Assembly: GCA_963721115.1 (NCBI GenBank)
Contig: CAVRIA010000009.1
Coordinates: 124,001 to 188,000, forward strand
Length of the DNA stretch: 64,000 nt
DNA from: CAVRIA01 sp963721115
GTDB lineage: Bacteria > Desulfobacterota > Binatia > HRBIN30 > CADEER01
Direction of reading: 5' to 3'
Shown piece after piece: positions 44,983 through 54,364 of this stretch. Numbering within the stretch: the stretch's first letter is position 1; each line of letters starts with the position of its first letter. The position numbers were made by a program, and so were the translations under genes. The notes under the pieces were generated by a model that was not told the origin of the DNA, made no database searches, and saw only the letters and a list, made by a program, of their open reading frames with translations.

Positions 44983-47900
44983 TCAGTGCCGCCGCTTTGC
45001 CCACACCAGTAGCGCCGGCGCGAGGAGAAGGATCAGCATGCCGGCTCCCGTAGCGCCGTCACCCGGGGGCGCGATTGCGCAGCCGCCGTCGATCGGCCGT
45101 TGCCCCACCGTCGGCGTCGGCGGAACCGTGGTGTTGGTGGGGAGCGGTGTGGCCGTGGCGGTCGCGGTTGCGGACGCGGTCGGCGTCGAGGTCGGTGGCG
45201 GCGGCGTGCGCGTTGCCGTCGGCGTCGCCGTCGGGGTGGCCGTCGGCACTTGACCCTGGACGGTGAAGGTCCACACCCCACCCGTCGTCGCCGCGACCTT
45301 CAGTTGGGTGTCTCCGTTCTCGAGCTTGCCGAGCATCAGAACGCAAGGATCGGGAACGGCTGTGTTCTCCGGACCGGTGCAAGCAGGTACCGCAGTGCCA
45401 TCTTTCCGAACACGGACGAACGCTCCTTCCGGAACCTGAGAGGCGTCGATGCAGAAGGTGAGGAGCAGCGGATCGCCGGCGGTGGCGGCGGGCGCGACCA
45501 CTCCGACCTGGAGGCCGACGAAGCGCTCGCCGGCTGGAGGCGGACCCTCGGGAGCCCGCTCGTCGATCGACGCGAAGCCGGCATTCGGCGAGATGAGCGT
45601 CGTTTCGGTCGGGTCGATGTCGGTGCAGCCGTCTCCCTCCGTGTCCGTCGTCAAAGACCCACCTGCGGGCAGAATCGCGCTGACGAACTCGGGGACGTTC
45701 ACCGCTCCGCTCGTACATCCGGTGTCGGTGATGAAATCGCCGTCGGCGGTTGCCGCTGCCTGGTTCGCGCAGGTGAGCGGGAAGGAATCGTTCGCCCCCT
45801 CGGCGACGGTCACGTTGCAGGAATAGAGGATCGAACCGTCCGGCAGCAGGTCTTGACCGCCGGTGACACTGGCGCGAACCGCATTGCAATCCACGCCGGG
45901 TGTGCAGCCTTCGGGCAGGAAGGTGAACTCCCCCGTCTTCCCCAGATCCGGATTGACCGCGCAGTCCGGGTTGCCGCTGCCGTCATCGGCGATTTCGGCG
46001 CCCCGCACGTACCCGATCTCGTTTTCCGTCGCTGCGACGCTAGCCGTGGGGCCGGTCGCGAGTGTCACTTCGATCGGGACCGTTTCGCCTGGAGATGCGA
46101 GCACGGAACCGATGCCGATGACCACCGACCCATCCGGGAGTGGTGTTCTCGTGGCGGTCGCGGTCGGCGTGGCCGTCGGCGTGATCGTCGGGCTGGGTGT
46201 CTCGGTGGACGTGACTGTCGCCGTCGGCGTCGCCGTTGGAGTTCTGGTGACGGTCACGGTGAACGTGCGAGTGACCGTTGCCGTGACACTCGCCGTGGCC
46301 GTGCTGGTGGCGGTCACCGTGGCGGTTGCCGTGCTGGTGGGAGCCGGCGTCTCGGTATCCGTCGCCGTCGACGTGGAGACAGGTGTCGGCGTGTCGGTCG
46401 CGGTAGCCATCGGGGTCAAGGTCGCCGTCGCTGTCGAGGTCGCCGTCGCTGTCGGCGTCGCCGGAGCCGCGACGACCACCGAGCCGTCGCTGCAGACGGT
46501 CTCGAGCGAGCCCATCGCCCCGCTGGCGGCCGGGTTCGAGCAGGTCAACGGATAGCTGCCATCCGTCGCGTCGGCGGCGATGTCGACGCTGCAGGTGTAG
46601 AGGACCGAACCGGTTGGGATCGGATCGCTGCCGCCGCTGACGACGGCGTGGACGCCGGTGCAGTCGGCCCCCGGCGTGCAACCCGGGGGCAGGAAGTCGA
46701 AGCTGGACGCGTCCTTGCCCAGGTCGGGATTGACCGCGCAGGCGGCGCTACCGGCCATCATGCCGATCTGCGTCTCGGGTAGGAAGGCGATGTCGTTCTG
46801 TGTGCCCAAGACGTCCTCGGTCGAGGTCAAGGTGACGTCGAACTGGACGGTGGTCCCGGCCGTTCCCGCCACCATGCCGATGGCGATCACGGCCTGCGGT
46901 GCCGGCGTCCCGGTAGACGTCGGCGTCGCCGTCGGCGTGTCGGTCATCGAGACTTCGGTCGGCGTATTGGTCGGAGCCGGCGTCGGTGTGTCGGTGGGGG
47001 TGAGCATCTCGGTCGGTGTGCTGGTCGGGCTTTCGATCGCTGTGCCCGTGGGTGTCGCGGTCGGCGTCATCGGCGTGCCGACGACGACCGCGCCGTCGGT
47101 ACACATGGTGGTGAGCGGCCCCACCGAGTCGTTGGCGTTGGCATTGGTGCAGGTCAGCGGGTACACGCCGTCGGGCGTGTCCGCCGGAATGTCGACGCTG
47201 CAGGTGTAGAGGACCGAGCCACTCGGAATCGGGTTGGTGCCGCCGCCGACGACGGCTTGGACGGCATTGCAGTCGGTGCCCGGCATGCAGCCCATGGGCA
47301 GGAAGTCGAAGGTGGACGCGTCCTTGCCGAGGGCGGCATTGACCACGCAATTGGCGCTTCCCGCCGCAACGCCGATCGGCGCCGCATCCGCGAAGCCGAT
47401 ATCGTTCATCGTGCCGATGACGTCCTCGGTGGAGGTCAGAGTGACGTCGAACTGGACGGTGGTTCCGGCCGTTCCGGCCGCCATGCCGATGACGATCGCG
47501 GCCTGCGGAGCCGGCGTCTCGGTTACCGTCGGCGTCGCCGTCGGCGTGTCGGTCATCGAAACTCCGGTCGGCGTATCGGTCGGGGTTGCCGGTGTCTCCG
47601 TCGGTGTGTTGGTCGACACCACGGTCGGCGTGTCGGTGGGGGTTTCAACCGGCGTCTCCATGGGCGTTGCCGTCGGCGTCGGCGGCATGCCGACGACGAC
47701 TGCCCCGTCGGTGCATACGGTGGAGAGTGGGCCCATGGCGTCGTTGGCGCTGGCGTTGGCGCAGGTCAGCGGGTACGTGCCGTCGGGCGTATCCGCCGGA
47801 ATATCGATGCTGCAGGTGTAGAGGACGGAGGGGTTCGAGATTGGGCCGCTGCCGCCGCCGACGACAGCGTGGACGGCGTCGCAGTCGGATCCGGGCGTGC

Positions 47901-50148
47901 AGCCCGAAGGCAAGAAGTCGAAGGTGGACGCATCCTTGCCGATGTCCGGGTTGACCGCGCAGGAAACGGTCCCGGCCATGTTGCCGATCGGCGCCTGAGA
48001 CTGGAAGCCGATGTCGTTTTCAGTGCCGATGACGTCGGTGGACGAGTCCAACAGAGTGACGTCGAAGTGCACGGTAGTTCCCGCCGTTCCCGCTGCCATG
48101 CCGATGGCGATCACGGCCTGAGGAACCGGTGTCTCGGTAGACGTCGGCGTCGCGGTCGGTGTGTCGGTCATCGAAGCTTCGGTCGGCGTATTGGTCGGGC
48201 CTGCCGGCGTATCGGTGGGCGTGTTCGTCGACACCGCGGTCGGTGTCTGCGTGGCCGTGTTCGTCGACACCGCGGTCGGTGTCTGCGTGGCCGTCGGCGT
48301 CGTCAGCGCGCTGACGGTGACGGCGCCGTTCCCACAGACGGTGTCGACTGACCCCATTGCGTCGCTGGCGCTCGGGTTGCTGCACGTCAGTGGATACGTG
48401 TTGGCGGGCGTGTCCGCAGCAATGGTCACGTCGCAGGTGTACAGGACACCGTTCGGGATAGGGTCTGTACCCCCGGTGATGACCGCGCGGACGCCGGTGC
48501 AGTCGGTCCCCGGCGTACAGCCCTCCGGCAGGAAGGTGAAAGTCGATGCGTCTTTGCCGATGTCCGGGTTGACGGAGCAGGCGGCGGTGCTCCCGGCCAT
48601 GATGCCGATCGGCGTCTCGGGCTCGAAGGCGATGTCGTTCTGGGTACTGATGACGCTCTCCGACGTGCTGAGGGTGACGTCGAACTGTACCGTGGCCCCA
48701 GCCGTGCCGGCGGCCATGCCGATGGCGATCACGGCCTCCGGTGTGGGGGTTCCCGTCACCGTCGGTGTTTCCGTCGCGGTCTCCGTAGCCGTCTCGGTCG
48801 GAGGCACCTCGGTCGGTGTGTTCGTCGGGACCTGTGTGTCGGTCGCGGTGGCGGTCGGCGTGGCGGTTGATGTGTCGACCGGGGTCGGGGGCACCGTCGC
48901 CGTGGCGGTCGGCGTGGCGGTGTCGACCGGTGAGGGCGTAGCGGTGGCCGTCGCCGTTGCTGTGTCGACCGGGCTCGGGGTGGAGGTTGCCGTTACGCTT
49001 GCGGTCGTGGTCGCGGTCGACATCGGTGTGTTCGTCACGGTGGCCGTCGCCGTGGCGGTTCCGGTCGCCGTCGGCGTCGCCGTCGGACCGCTCGACGTTT
49101 CCGCGAAGGCGACGTCGCGCGGGTTCATGCCGCCGGCCGCAAACGGGCCGCTGGCCGTGTTGGTAGCGGTAGCGATGACCGAGAAGGTCCCGGGCACGAA
49201 GTTGGAGAAATTGGCTACGTACACGTTGGCGCCGTCGGGCTGGAGCGCGAGCCCTTCCGGGGCGCCCCCGACCGGAACGGTCGCGATCACCGTGTTGGAG
49301 GTCGTATCGATGACCGAGACCGTGCCGCTGCTGAAATTGGTGACATAGATCCGGTTGGCGCTCGGGTTCGCCTCGACGCCGAAGGGATCGAACCCGACCG
49401 CAATCTGCGTTGGGGACAATACGTTCGTTGTCGTGTTGATGATCTGAACGCTATCGGTCGTCAGCCCGGCGATGTAGGCGAACTCGCCGTTCGGCGTGGT
49501 GGTGACGGCGATGCCGACCGGCCCGCTCGCCACGGTGACGGCGCCGGTCACCGCGTTCGTCGCGGTGTTGATGATCGACACGGTTCCCGAAGTCGTATTG
49601 GTGACGTAGAGAGTGGCGCCGTTGGCGGTCACGGCGGCGTCGAAAGGTCCGAAGTCGACTGGAATGGTCGCGATGACCGTGTTCGTGGTCGTGTTCACGA
49701 CCGAGACACTGCCGCGCACGCCCGCTGTGGCGCGGTTGACCACGTACAGCCGGCTACCGTTCGGCGAGACGGCCAGGCCTTCGGGGCCGTCGCCGACGAG
49801 AATCGGCGACCCGACGACCTGATTGATCGTCGGGTCGATCACCGACACGCTGTCGGAGGAGAAGTTCGAGACGTAGAGCCGGGTACCGTTCGCCGTCTGG
49901 GCGGTCACGATCTCCCGGGGGCTGGTGCCCACCGGAATCATGCCGGTGACCGTGTTGTTCGACGGATTGACGATCCGTACGGTGTTGTCGCCCTGGGTGG
50001 TGATGTAAGCGAAAGTCTGCGCGTCGGCATGCAGCGGCCCGACCAGAGAGGTCAGGCCGAGAAGGGCGACGCCAATGGCCCACCGCTGCCGAGCCGAGAA
50101 CCGAACGAGACGAGCCCTGGTCGGGCAGAGAGCCTTGTGACGGCGCAT
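44983..50148 (-). CDS. Giant surface protein: YVTN propeller, Thr-rich linkers, five cohesin-like modules, hydrophobic tail
   Basis: 1721 residues from ATG 50148 (GGAGGAACCC upstream). Signal peptide WAIGVALLGLTSLVGPLHADA. Residues about 30-380 form a YVTN-type seven-bladed propeller (TRLYVSNFSSDSVSVIDPT, ATLYVTNTTSGTVSIINTA). A ~100-residue T/P/A linker follows, then five cohesin-like modules of ~125-145 residues. Each opens like AVIAIGMAAGTAGTTVQFDV and holds Cys pairs plus LPLTC-type strands, with T/P linkers between. A Cys-containing segment (LPAGGSLTTDTEGDGCTDID) resembles the choice-of-anchor group. The end is IDGGCAIAPPGDGATGAGML, a hydrophobic helix and KRRH, a Cys-type MYXO-CTERM-like tail. 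Probably a surface scaffold able to present several ligands. Full function unknown. Confidence 0.85.
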   Translation of the reverse strand: MRRHKALCPTRARLVRFSARQRWAIGVALLGLTSLVGPLHADAQTFAYITTQGDNTVRIVNPSNNTVTGMIPVGTSPREIVTAQTANGTRLYVSNFSSDSVSVIDPTINQVVGSPILVGDGPEGLAVSPNGSRLYVVNRATAGVRGSVSVVNTTTNTVIATIPVDFGPFDAAVTANGATLYVTNTTSGTVSIINTATNAVTGAVTVASGPVGIAVTTTPNGEFAYIAGLTTDSVQIINTTTNVLSPTQIAVGFDPFGVEANPSANRIYVTNFSSGTVSVIDTTSNTVIATVPVGGAPEGLALQPDGANVYVANFSNFVPGTFSVIATATNTASGPFAAGGMNPRDVAFAETSSGPTATPTATGTATATATVTNTPMSTATTTASVTATSTPSPVDTATATATATPSPVDTATPTATATVPPTPVDTSTATPTATATDTQVPTNTPTEVPPTETATETATETPTVTGTPTPEAVIAIGMAAGTAGATVQFDVTLSTSESVISTQNDIAFEPETPIGIMAGSTAACSVNPDIGKDASTFTFLPEGCTPGTDCTGVRAVITGGTDPIPNGVLYTCDVTIAADTPANTYPLTCSNPSASDAMGSVDTVCGNGAVTVSALTTPTATQTPTAVSTNTATQTPTAVSTNTPTDTPAGPTNTPTEASMTDTPTATPTSTETPVPQAVIAIGMAAGTAGTTVHFDVTLLDSSTDVIGTENDIGFQSQAPIGNMAGTVSCAVNPDIGKDASTFDFLPSGCTPGSDCDAVHAVVGGGSGPISNPSVLYTCSIDIPADTPDGTYPLTCANASANDAMGPLSTVCTDGAVVVGMPPTPTATPMETPVETPTDTPTVVSTNTPTETPATPTDTPTGVSMTDTPTATPTVTETPAPQAAIVIGMAAGTAGTTVQFDVTLTSTEDVIGTMNDIGFADAAPIGVAAGSANCVVNAALGKDASTFDFLPMGCMPGTDCNAVQAVVGGGTNPIPSGSVLYTCSVDIPADTPDGVYPLTCTNANANDSVGPLTTMCTDGAVVVGTPMTPTATPTGTAIESPTSTPTEMLTPTDTPTPAPTNTPTEVSMTDTPTATPTSTGTPAPQAVIAIGMVAGTAGTTVQFDVTLTSTEDVLGTQNDIAFLPETQIGMMAGSAACAVNPDLGKDASSFDFLPPGCTPGADCTGVHAVVSGGSDPIPTGSVLYTCSVDIAADATDGSYPLTCSNPAASGAMGSLETVCSDGSVVVAAPATPTATATSTATATLTPMATATDTPTPVSTSTATDTETPAPTSTATATVTATSTATASVTATVTRTFTVTVTRTPTATPTATVTSTETPSPTITPTATPTATATRTPLPDGSVVIGIGSVLASPGETVPIEVTLATGPTASVAATENEIGYVRGAEIADDGSGNPDCAVNPDLGKTGEFTFLPEGCTPGVDCNAVRASVTGGQDLLPDGSILYSCNVTVAEGANDSFPLTCANQAAATADGDFITDTGCTSGAVNVPEFVSAILPAGGSLTTDTEGDGCTDIDPTETTLISPNAGFASIDERAPEGPPPAGERFVGLQVGVVAPAATAGDPLLLTFCIDASQVPEGAFVRVRKDGTAVPACTGPENTAVPDPCVLMLGKLENGDTQLKVAATTGGVWTFTVQGQVPTATPTATPTATRTPPPPTSTPTASATATATATPLPTNTTVPPTPTVGQRPIDGGCAIAPPGDGATGAGMLILLLAPALLVWAKRRH
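46470..48760. repeat. Fourfold ~612-bp direct repeat (cohesin-like modules 1-4)
   Basis: The block around CCGATGGCGATCACGGCCT recurs near 48718, 48102 and 46876, with a variant (CCGATGACGATCGCGGCCT) near 47488, a period of about 610-617 bp (a module plus linker of about 204 residues). A fifth, more diverged module begins near 46130. DNA similarity is highest among modules 2, 3 and 4, suggesting recent duplication from one of them. Linkers vary in length and composition more than the modules do. Confidence 0.85.
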
Positions 50149-50483
50149 GGGTTCCTCCGAAGCCAAAACCTCGACGACCGGGGCCGCGCGCCACTGCGCC
50201 AGGCGATCGGCGTCGATGAGATCGTGAGCCACCTCTTAATCGAATCTCGGAGCCAACGTCAATCAAAAATGGGCGTATGACCGGCTAGCTCGCCAGTCCG
50301 GTCGGGTAATCTCGACGCGAGCGGGGAAAGGCGGAGGCTCGAACCCCACCGCGTGGCGAGCGCCGTTCCCGCTTCCGTGGCTCGATCACCGCGGGCGTGC
50401 CTTGCCTTGCCGGCCGAAATCGTGATCTTTTGCCGCGGCGCGGGCTCCGGATCCGGCCCGGTGATCCTCGAAGGGAGCGACCC
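50149..50483. promoter_or_regulatory. Divergent upstream region of the giant gene and the flavin reductase
   Basis: 335 bases without a gene. For the minus strand, TTGACG (50262-50257) and TTAAGA (50239-50234) are 17 bases apart and about 85 bases before the giant gene's start; the -35 is good and the -10 poor. On the plus side AAGGGAG precedes the flavin reductase ATG. Bases 50234-50275 are AT-rich against the background. No operator-like palindrome was noticed. Confidence 0.3.
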
Positions 50484-50966
50484 ATGGCGATCGACAAGAC
50501 TCTATTCCGGCGGGTGATGGGCAACTTCGCCGCGGGGGTCACCGTGGTCACGACGGTCGGGCCGGCCGGCCAACCCTACGGCCTGACCGCCACTGCCTTC
50601 ACCTCCGTGTCACTCTTGCCGCCCCTGGCGCTGGTCTGCGTCGACAAGAAATCCGAGACCTACCCGTACTTCCATCCGGCCGGGGTATTTGCCGTCAACT
50701 TCTTGTCGGTCGATCAGGAGTACGTCTCCCAGCGCTTCGCGACCTCGGGCGGTGACAAGTTCGACGGCCTCGAATGGCGCGGTGGCGAGCTCGGCGCGCC
50801 GATCCTGGCCGGTACGGTGGGCTACGTGGAGTGCCGCATCGCGCACGCGTACGAAGGCGGGGACCACACGATCTATGTTGGCGAAATCGCCGCGGCGGAT
50901 GCCGCAGAAGGGGAGCCGCTCGTGTACTTTCGCGGCGCCTACCGCCGGGTGGCGGATCTGGTTTGA
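50484..50966 (+). CDS. Flavin reductase (FMN-binding split-barrel domain)
   Basis: 160 residues from ATG 50484 with AAGGGAG upstream. MGNFAAGVTVVTTVGPAGQP, GLTATAFTSVSLLPPLALVC, FAVNFLSVDQEYVSQRFA and HTIYVGEI are the family hallmarks of NAD(P)H:flavin reductases that supply FADH2/FMNH2 to two-component monooxygenases. No monooxygenase is adjacent; a 2Fe-2S ferredoxin is encoded convergently 8 bp away. Confidence 0.92.
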   Translation: MAIDKTLFRRVMGNFAAGVTVVTTVGPAGQPYGLTATAFTSVSLLPPLALVCVDKKSETYPYFHPAGVFAVNFLSVDQEYVSQRFATSGGDKFDGLEWRGGELGAPILAGTVGYVECRIAHAYEGGDHTIYVGEIAAADAAEGEPLVYFRGAYRRVADLV

Positions 50967-50973
50967 GCGCCAG

Positions 50974-51327
50974 TCAGGACGTTTCCTTCCGCATCCACTG
51001 ATAGGTCGGATGGCTCGTCCATCCAAGGACGCGGCGCGGACTGGTGACGACCTCGACATCCGCTAGCACCTTCGTCTGGCAGGCGAGCCGGTACTCCGGT
51101 CCCTCCCAGCCCGTGTTGCGCTCGTCCGCCGGGGTGCGCGCCGACAGGGCAAGCGGCTCGTTGACCTTCACGCGGCAAGTGCCGCAGAGACCGAAGCCGC
51201 GGCAGTGCGTGAGGTTGGCGGGGAAGGCGTACAGGTCGATGCCGTGTCGCATGGCCAACTCTCGCAAGTTGGCCCCCACCGGGCATTGAATCGAGACGTT
51301 CTGCTTGACGAAACGCACCACGGGCAT
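50974..51327 (-). CDS. 2Fe-2S ferredoxin
   Basis: 117 residues from ATG 51327 with GAGGAGGAC upstream. The [2Fe-2S] ligands are in NLTHCRGFGLCGTCRVKVNE (three Cys) and RLACQTKVLADVEV (fourth Cys), in a beta-grasp fold starting VVRFVKQNVSIQCPVGANL. The four-Cys spacing C-x5-C-x2-C-x(n)-C is plant-type-like. It probably passes electrons to an oxygenase or desaturase; the membrane desaturase at 23 kb needs such a donor, but a link is only conjecture. Confidence 0.9.
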   Translation of the reverse strand: MPVVRFVKQNVSIQCPVGANLRELAMRHGIDLYAFPANLTHCRGFGLCGTCRVKVNEPLALSARTPADERNTGWEGPEYRLACQTKVLADVEVVTSPRRVLGWTSHPTYQWMRKETS

Positions 51328-51507
51328 CGATGTCCTCCTCGGCCCCGGCCGGTGGCGGAGCGCGGTTGAGGTGCTTAGCAATTCGGATCGGTGCCGGCAA
51401 AGGGGGCAACGGCGGAATTGTCGGGCAAAGCCATGGTCGCCGTCATTTCGGAGGGCGACCGGGCGAATTTGACCGCTACCGGGCCGGCGTTGTAATCCGC
51501 CCGCTTG

Positions 51508-52992
51508 GTGACGGAGAAGAAGATCGGAGCAGTGGTGCTCGCGGCGGGCCAGAGCAAGCGGTTCCGCTCCGCCCACTCGAAGCTGGTTCATCCCCTCGGC
51601 GGTCGGCCGATCCTCGAGTGGGTTCTGCGAAATCTGCGCGCGATCGGTGCGGAGCCGATCGTCGTCGTCGTGGGAAGGCGCGCCGAGGAGGTCGAACGCA
51701 CCTGCGGTCCGGGCGTCACCCTGGCGGTGCAGTCCGAGCCGCGGGGCACGGGGCACGCCGTGCTCGCGGCGCGGGAGGCGCTGGCGTCGTTTCGAGGATC
51801 GCTGCTCGTCTTGAACGGCGACCTGCCGCTCCTCGGTACCGAGACCATGCGGCGCCTGGTGGAGGCACATGCCGCGAGCGGCGGTCCCCTGACCATGCTG
51901 ACCGCCCGGCTCGCACAGCCTCGAGGTTGGGGACGCATCCTGCGGAGAGGTGGCGCGGTGACCGCCATCGTCGAGGAACGGGACGCCACGCAAGCGCAGC
52001 GCGCCGGGCAAGAGGTGAATGTGGGCGTGTACTGCGTGGACGCCTCAGTGCTGTTCCCAATGCTCGAACGCGTGACGCCCGACAACGCGCAGGGCGAGAT
52101 CTATCTGACGGATATCGTGGCACGTGCCGTCCTCGCTGGAGTCCGGATTGGCGACGTGGCCGCCGATGCCGATGAGGTCGGGCAGATCAATGATCGAGGG
52201 GAGCTGGCAGCGATGGAGAAGGCATTGCGGGCGAGGATCAACGCAAAATGGATGCAGGGCGGCGTCACGTTCGAGGATCCGGACACCGCCTACGTCGGGC
52301 CGGAGGTGGGAATCGGACGGGACACCGTGATCGGCCCGAACGTCCACCTTCGCGGGCGAACGGCGATCGGCGAGGGATGTCGATTGGACGGCTCGGCCTT
52401 TCTCACCGACTCGATCGTGGGCGACCGGACCCACGTGCGCTTCGGCGTGGTCATGACCGAGGCGGAGGTGGGGGAGGCCTGTCAGATCGGTCCGTTTGCG
52501 CATCTGCGCCCCGGTACGCGGCTGGCCCGCGAGGTCCACATCGGCGATTTCGTCGAGACCAAGAACACGTCCCTGGGCCGCGGCACGAAGGCGAATCACC
52601 TCGCTTACCTCGGCGACGCCGACATCGGCAGCGAGGTCAACATCGGGGCGGGTACGATCACGTGCAACTACGACGGCTTCCGAAAGAGCCGAACGGTGAT
52701 CGGCGATCGGGTCCAGGTCGGTAGTGACACGCAGCTGGTCGCTCCGGTGAAGCTGGGACACGACGCGTACGTCGCGTCGGGGACGACGGTGCGGCGTGAG
52801 GTGCCCGCCGGCGCTCTGGTCTTCAACCCGCGCGGTGAAGAACATCGCGCCGGCTGGGTGGAAGCCCGCCGCGCCAGCCAAGGGGTGCCCCGAGGGCCGG
52901 TGCCGCGGCGCAAACGGGCGGCGCCGAAGCGCCCCCGGGCAGGCACGAAGAAGGCGGGGGCGGGGAAGCGCGGGCGTCGCGCACCGGCCTGA
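51508..52992 (+). CDS. glmU: Bifunctional GlcNAc-1-P uridyltransferase / GlcN-1-P acetyltransferase
   Basis: 494 residues using GTG 51508 (TTG 51505 is equally possible; no clear ribosome-binding site). The nucleotidyltransferase domain begins VVLAAGQSKRFRSAHSKLVH, unusual in having Gln-Ser-Lys where most GlmU have x-Gly-Thr. LNGDLPLL and NVGVYCVD follow. The left-handed beta-helix acetyltransferase domain has FAHLRPGTRL, HIGDFVETKN, NHLAYLGDADIG and NIGAGTITCNYDGFRKS. A basic R/K/A-rich tail of about 45 residues extends beyond the normal ~456-residue length. Makes UDP-GlcNAc for peptidoglycan and LPS. Stands alone. Confidence 0.92.
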   Translation: MTEKKIGAVVLAAGQSKRFRSAHSKLVHPLGGRPILEWVLRNLRAIGAEPIVVVVGRRAEEVERTCGPGVTLAVQSEPRGTGHAVLAAREALASFRGSLLVLNGDLPLLGTETMRRLVEAHAASGGPLTMLTARLAQPRGWGRILRRGGAVTAIVEERDATQAQRAGQEVNVGVYCVDASVLFPMLERVTPDNAQGEIYLTDIVARAVLAGVRIGDVAADADEVGQINDRGELAAMEKALRARINAKWMQGGVTFEDPDTAYVGPEVGIGRDTVIGPNVHLRGRTAIGEGCRLDGSAFLTDSIVGDRTHVRFGVVMTEAEVGEACQIGPFAHLRPGTRLAREVHIGDFVETKNTSLGRGTKANHLAYLGDADIGSEVNIGAGTITCNYDGFRKSRTVIGDRVQVGSDTQLVAPVKLGHDAYVASGTTVRREVPAGALVFNPRGEEHRAGWVEARRASQGVPRGPVPRRKRAAPKRPRAGTKKAGAGKRGRRAPA

Positions 52993-53107
52993 ATGGCCCA
53001 GAGAGGGCGCGCCGCGGATCTCTTCTCCCGCTGCCTTCGGTCCCTCTTCGCCCATTCCCGGCAGCCGTTTTGCCAAGGCGGATGGGCCGCGCTATGGTGA
53101 CCTTCGC

Positions 53108-54364
53108 ATGTTCACCTCGTTCCGCGCCCCGCCGGAGCGGCCGCGCAACATCAGCCCCATCGAGGATGCCATCGCCGACATCAAGGCCGGCGAGATGGTG
53201 ATCCTGATGGACGACGAGAGCCGGGAGAACGAAGGGGACATCTGCATGGCGGCCGAGAAGGTGACGCCCGAAGCGATCAACTTCATGGCCCGATACGCGC
53301 GCGGCCTGATCTGTCTGGCGCTCACCGACGAGCGTATCCGCGAGCTCGGCTTGTCGATGATGGTGAGCGAGAACCGCGCTCCCCTGGGGACCGCCTTCAC
53401 GGTATCGATCGACGCCCGCAACGGCATCGGCAGCGGCGTCTCGGCGCACGATCGGGCGGTGACGATCCAAACGGTCATGCAGCCGTCGAACGGACCCGAC
53501 AAGCTGATCAGCCCGGGGCACGTGTTTCCCCTGCGCGCGCGCCCCGGCGGCGTGCTGGTGCGGACGGGACAGACGGAGGGGGCGGTCGACCTCGCGCGGC
53601 TGGCCGGGCTACAGCCCGCCGGCGTGATCTGCGAGATCATGAAGGAGGACGGCAGCATGGCCCGCCTGCCCGACCTCGAGCGCTTTGGGGCCACACACGG
53701 CCTGAAGATCTGCACGATCGCCGACCTCATCCAGTATCGCCTGCGCTGCGACTCGCTGGTCCATCGCGTTGCCGAAGCCGTCGTACCGACGCGCGTCGGC
53801 GGCCCGTTCCGTGCCTACGTGTACCGGACGGATGTAGACGCCGGCGAACATCTGGTCTTGGTCAAGGGCGAGTTCGGTGCGGACGATCCGGTGCTGGTCC
53901 GCGCGCACGCCGAGTATCTGCCGGGCGACGTCTTCGGTTCGGTCGAGCGCGACACATCGGCGCTGCTGTGCCGGGCCATGGAGCTGATCGCGCAGGAGGG
54001 GCGCGGCGTCATCCTCTACCTGCGGCGCGAAGCGCAGGGAGCAGAGCTTGCGGGACGGAATCGCCGCGATGGCGCTCGCCGCCCGAGCACCGAGTCGACC
54101 AGTGAGCGCGCCATGGATTTCCGCGGTTACGGGATCGGCGCCCAGATTCTGCGCGACGTCGGCGTGGGCAAGATTCGGCTGCTCACCAACCACCCGCGCA
54201 ATCTGGTCAGCCTGCCGGGCTACGGGCTGGAGATCGTCGAGTGCGTGCCGGTCAACCTGACCGGCCCACAACGCCCGCGCACGCACGCTCCCGTCCGGCC
54301 CGTCGCCCGCCGGGCGCAGCCTCACTCGAAGAGGCCGGCGAGGCGCTCGAGCTCGAAGGCGTAA
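53108..54364 (+). CDS. 3,4-dihydroxy-2-butanone-4-phosphate synthase with degenerate RibA domain (RibBX type)
   Basis: 418 residues. The N-half is a fully conserved DHBP synthase (DDESRENEGDICMAAEKV, SGVSAHDRAVTIQ, GVLVRTGQTEGAVDLARLAG) that converts ribulose 5-phosphate to the 4-carbon riboflavin precursor. The C-half aligns with GTP cyclohydrolase II but has lost its zinc cysteines: GDVFGSVERDTSALLCRAME instead of GD-x-x-GSxRCDCG, and YLRREAQGAEL instead of the conserved EGRGIGL. YGIGAQILRDVGVGKIRLLT is still conserved. Degenerate RibA partners are known as RibBX. A Pro/Arg-rich tail follows. The gene overlaps the convergent beta-barrel gene by 43 bp. Confidence 0.9.
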   Translation: MFTSFRAPPERPRNISPIEDAIADIKAGEMVILMDDESRENEGDICMAAEKVTPEAINFMARYARGLICLALTDERIRELGLSMMVSENRAPLGTAFTVSIDARNGIGSGVSAHDRAVTIQTVMQPSNGPDKLISPGHVFPLRARPGGVLVRTGQTEGAVDLARLAGLQPAGVICEIMKEDGSMARLPDLERFGATHGLKICTIADLIQYRLRCDSLVHRVAEAVVPTRVGGPFRAYVYRTDVDAGEHLVLVKGEFGADDPVLVRAHAEYLPGDVFGSVERDTSALLCRAMELIAQEGRGVILYLRREAQGAELAGRNRRDGARRPSTESTSERAMDFRGYGIGAQILRDVGVGKIRLLTNHPRNLVSLPGYGLEIVECVPVNLTGPQRPRTHAPVRPVARRAQPHSKRPARRSSSKA

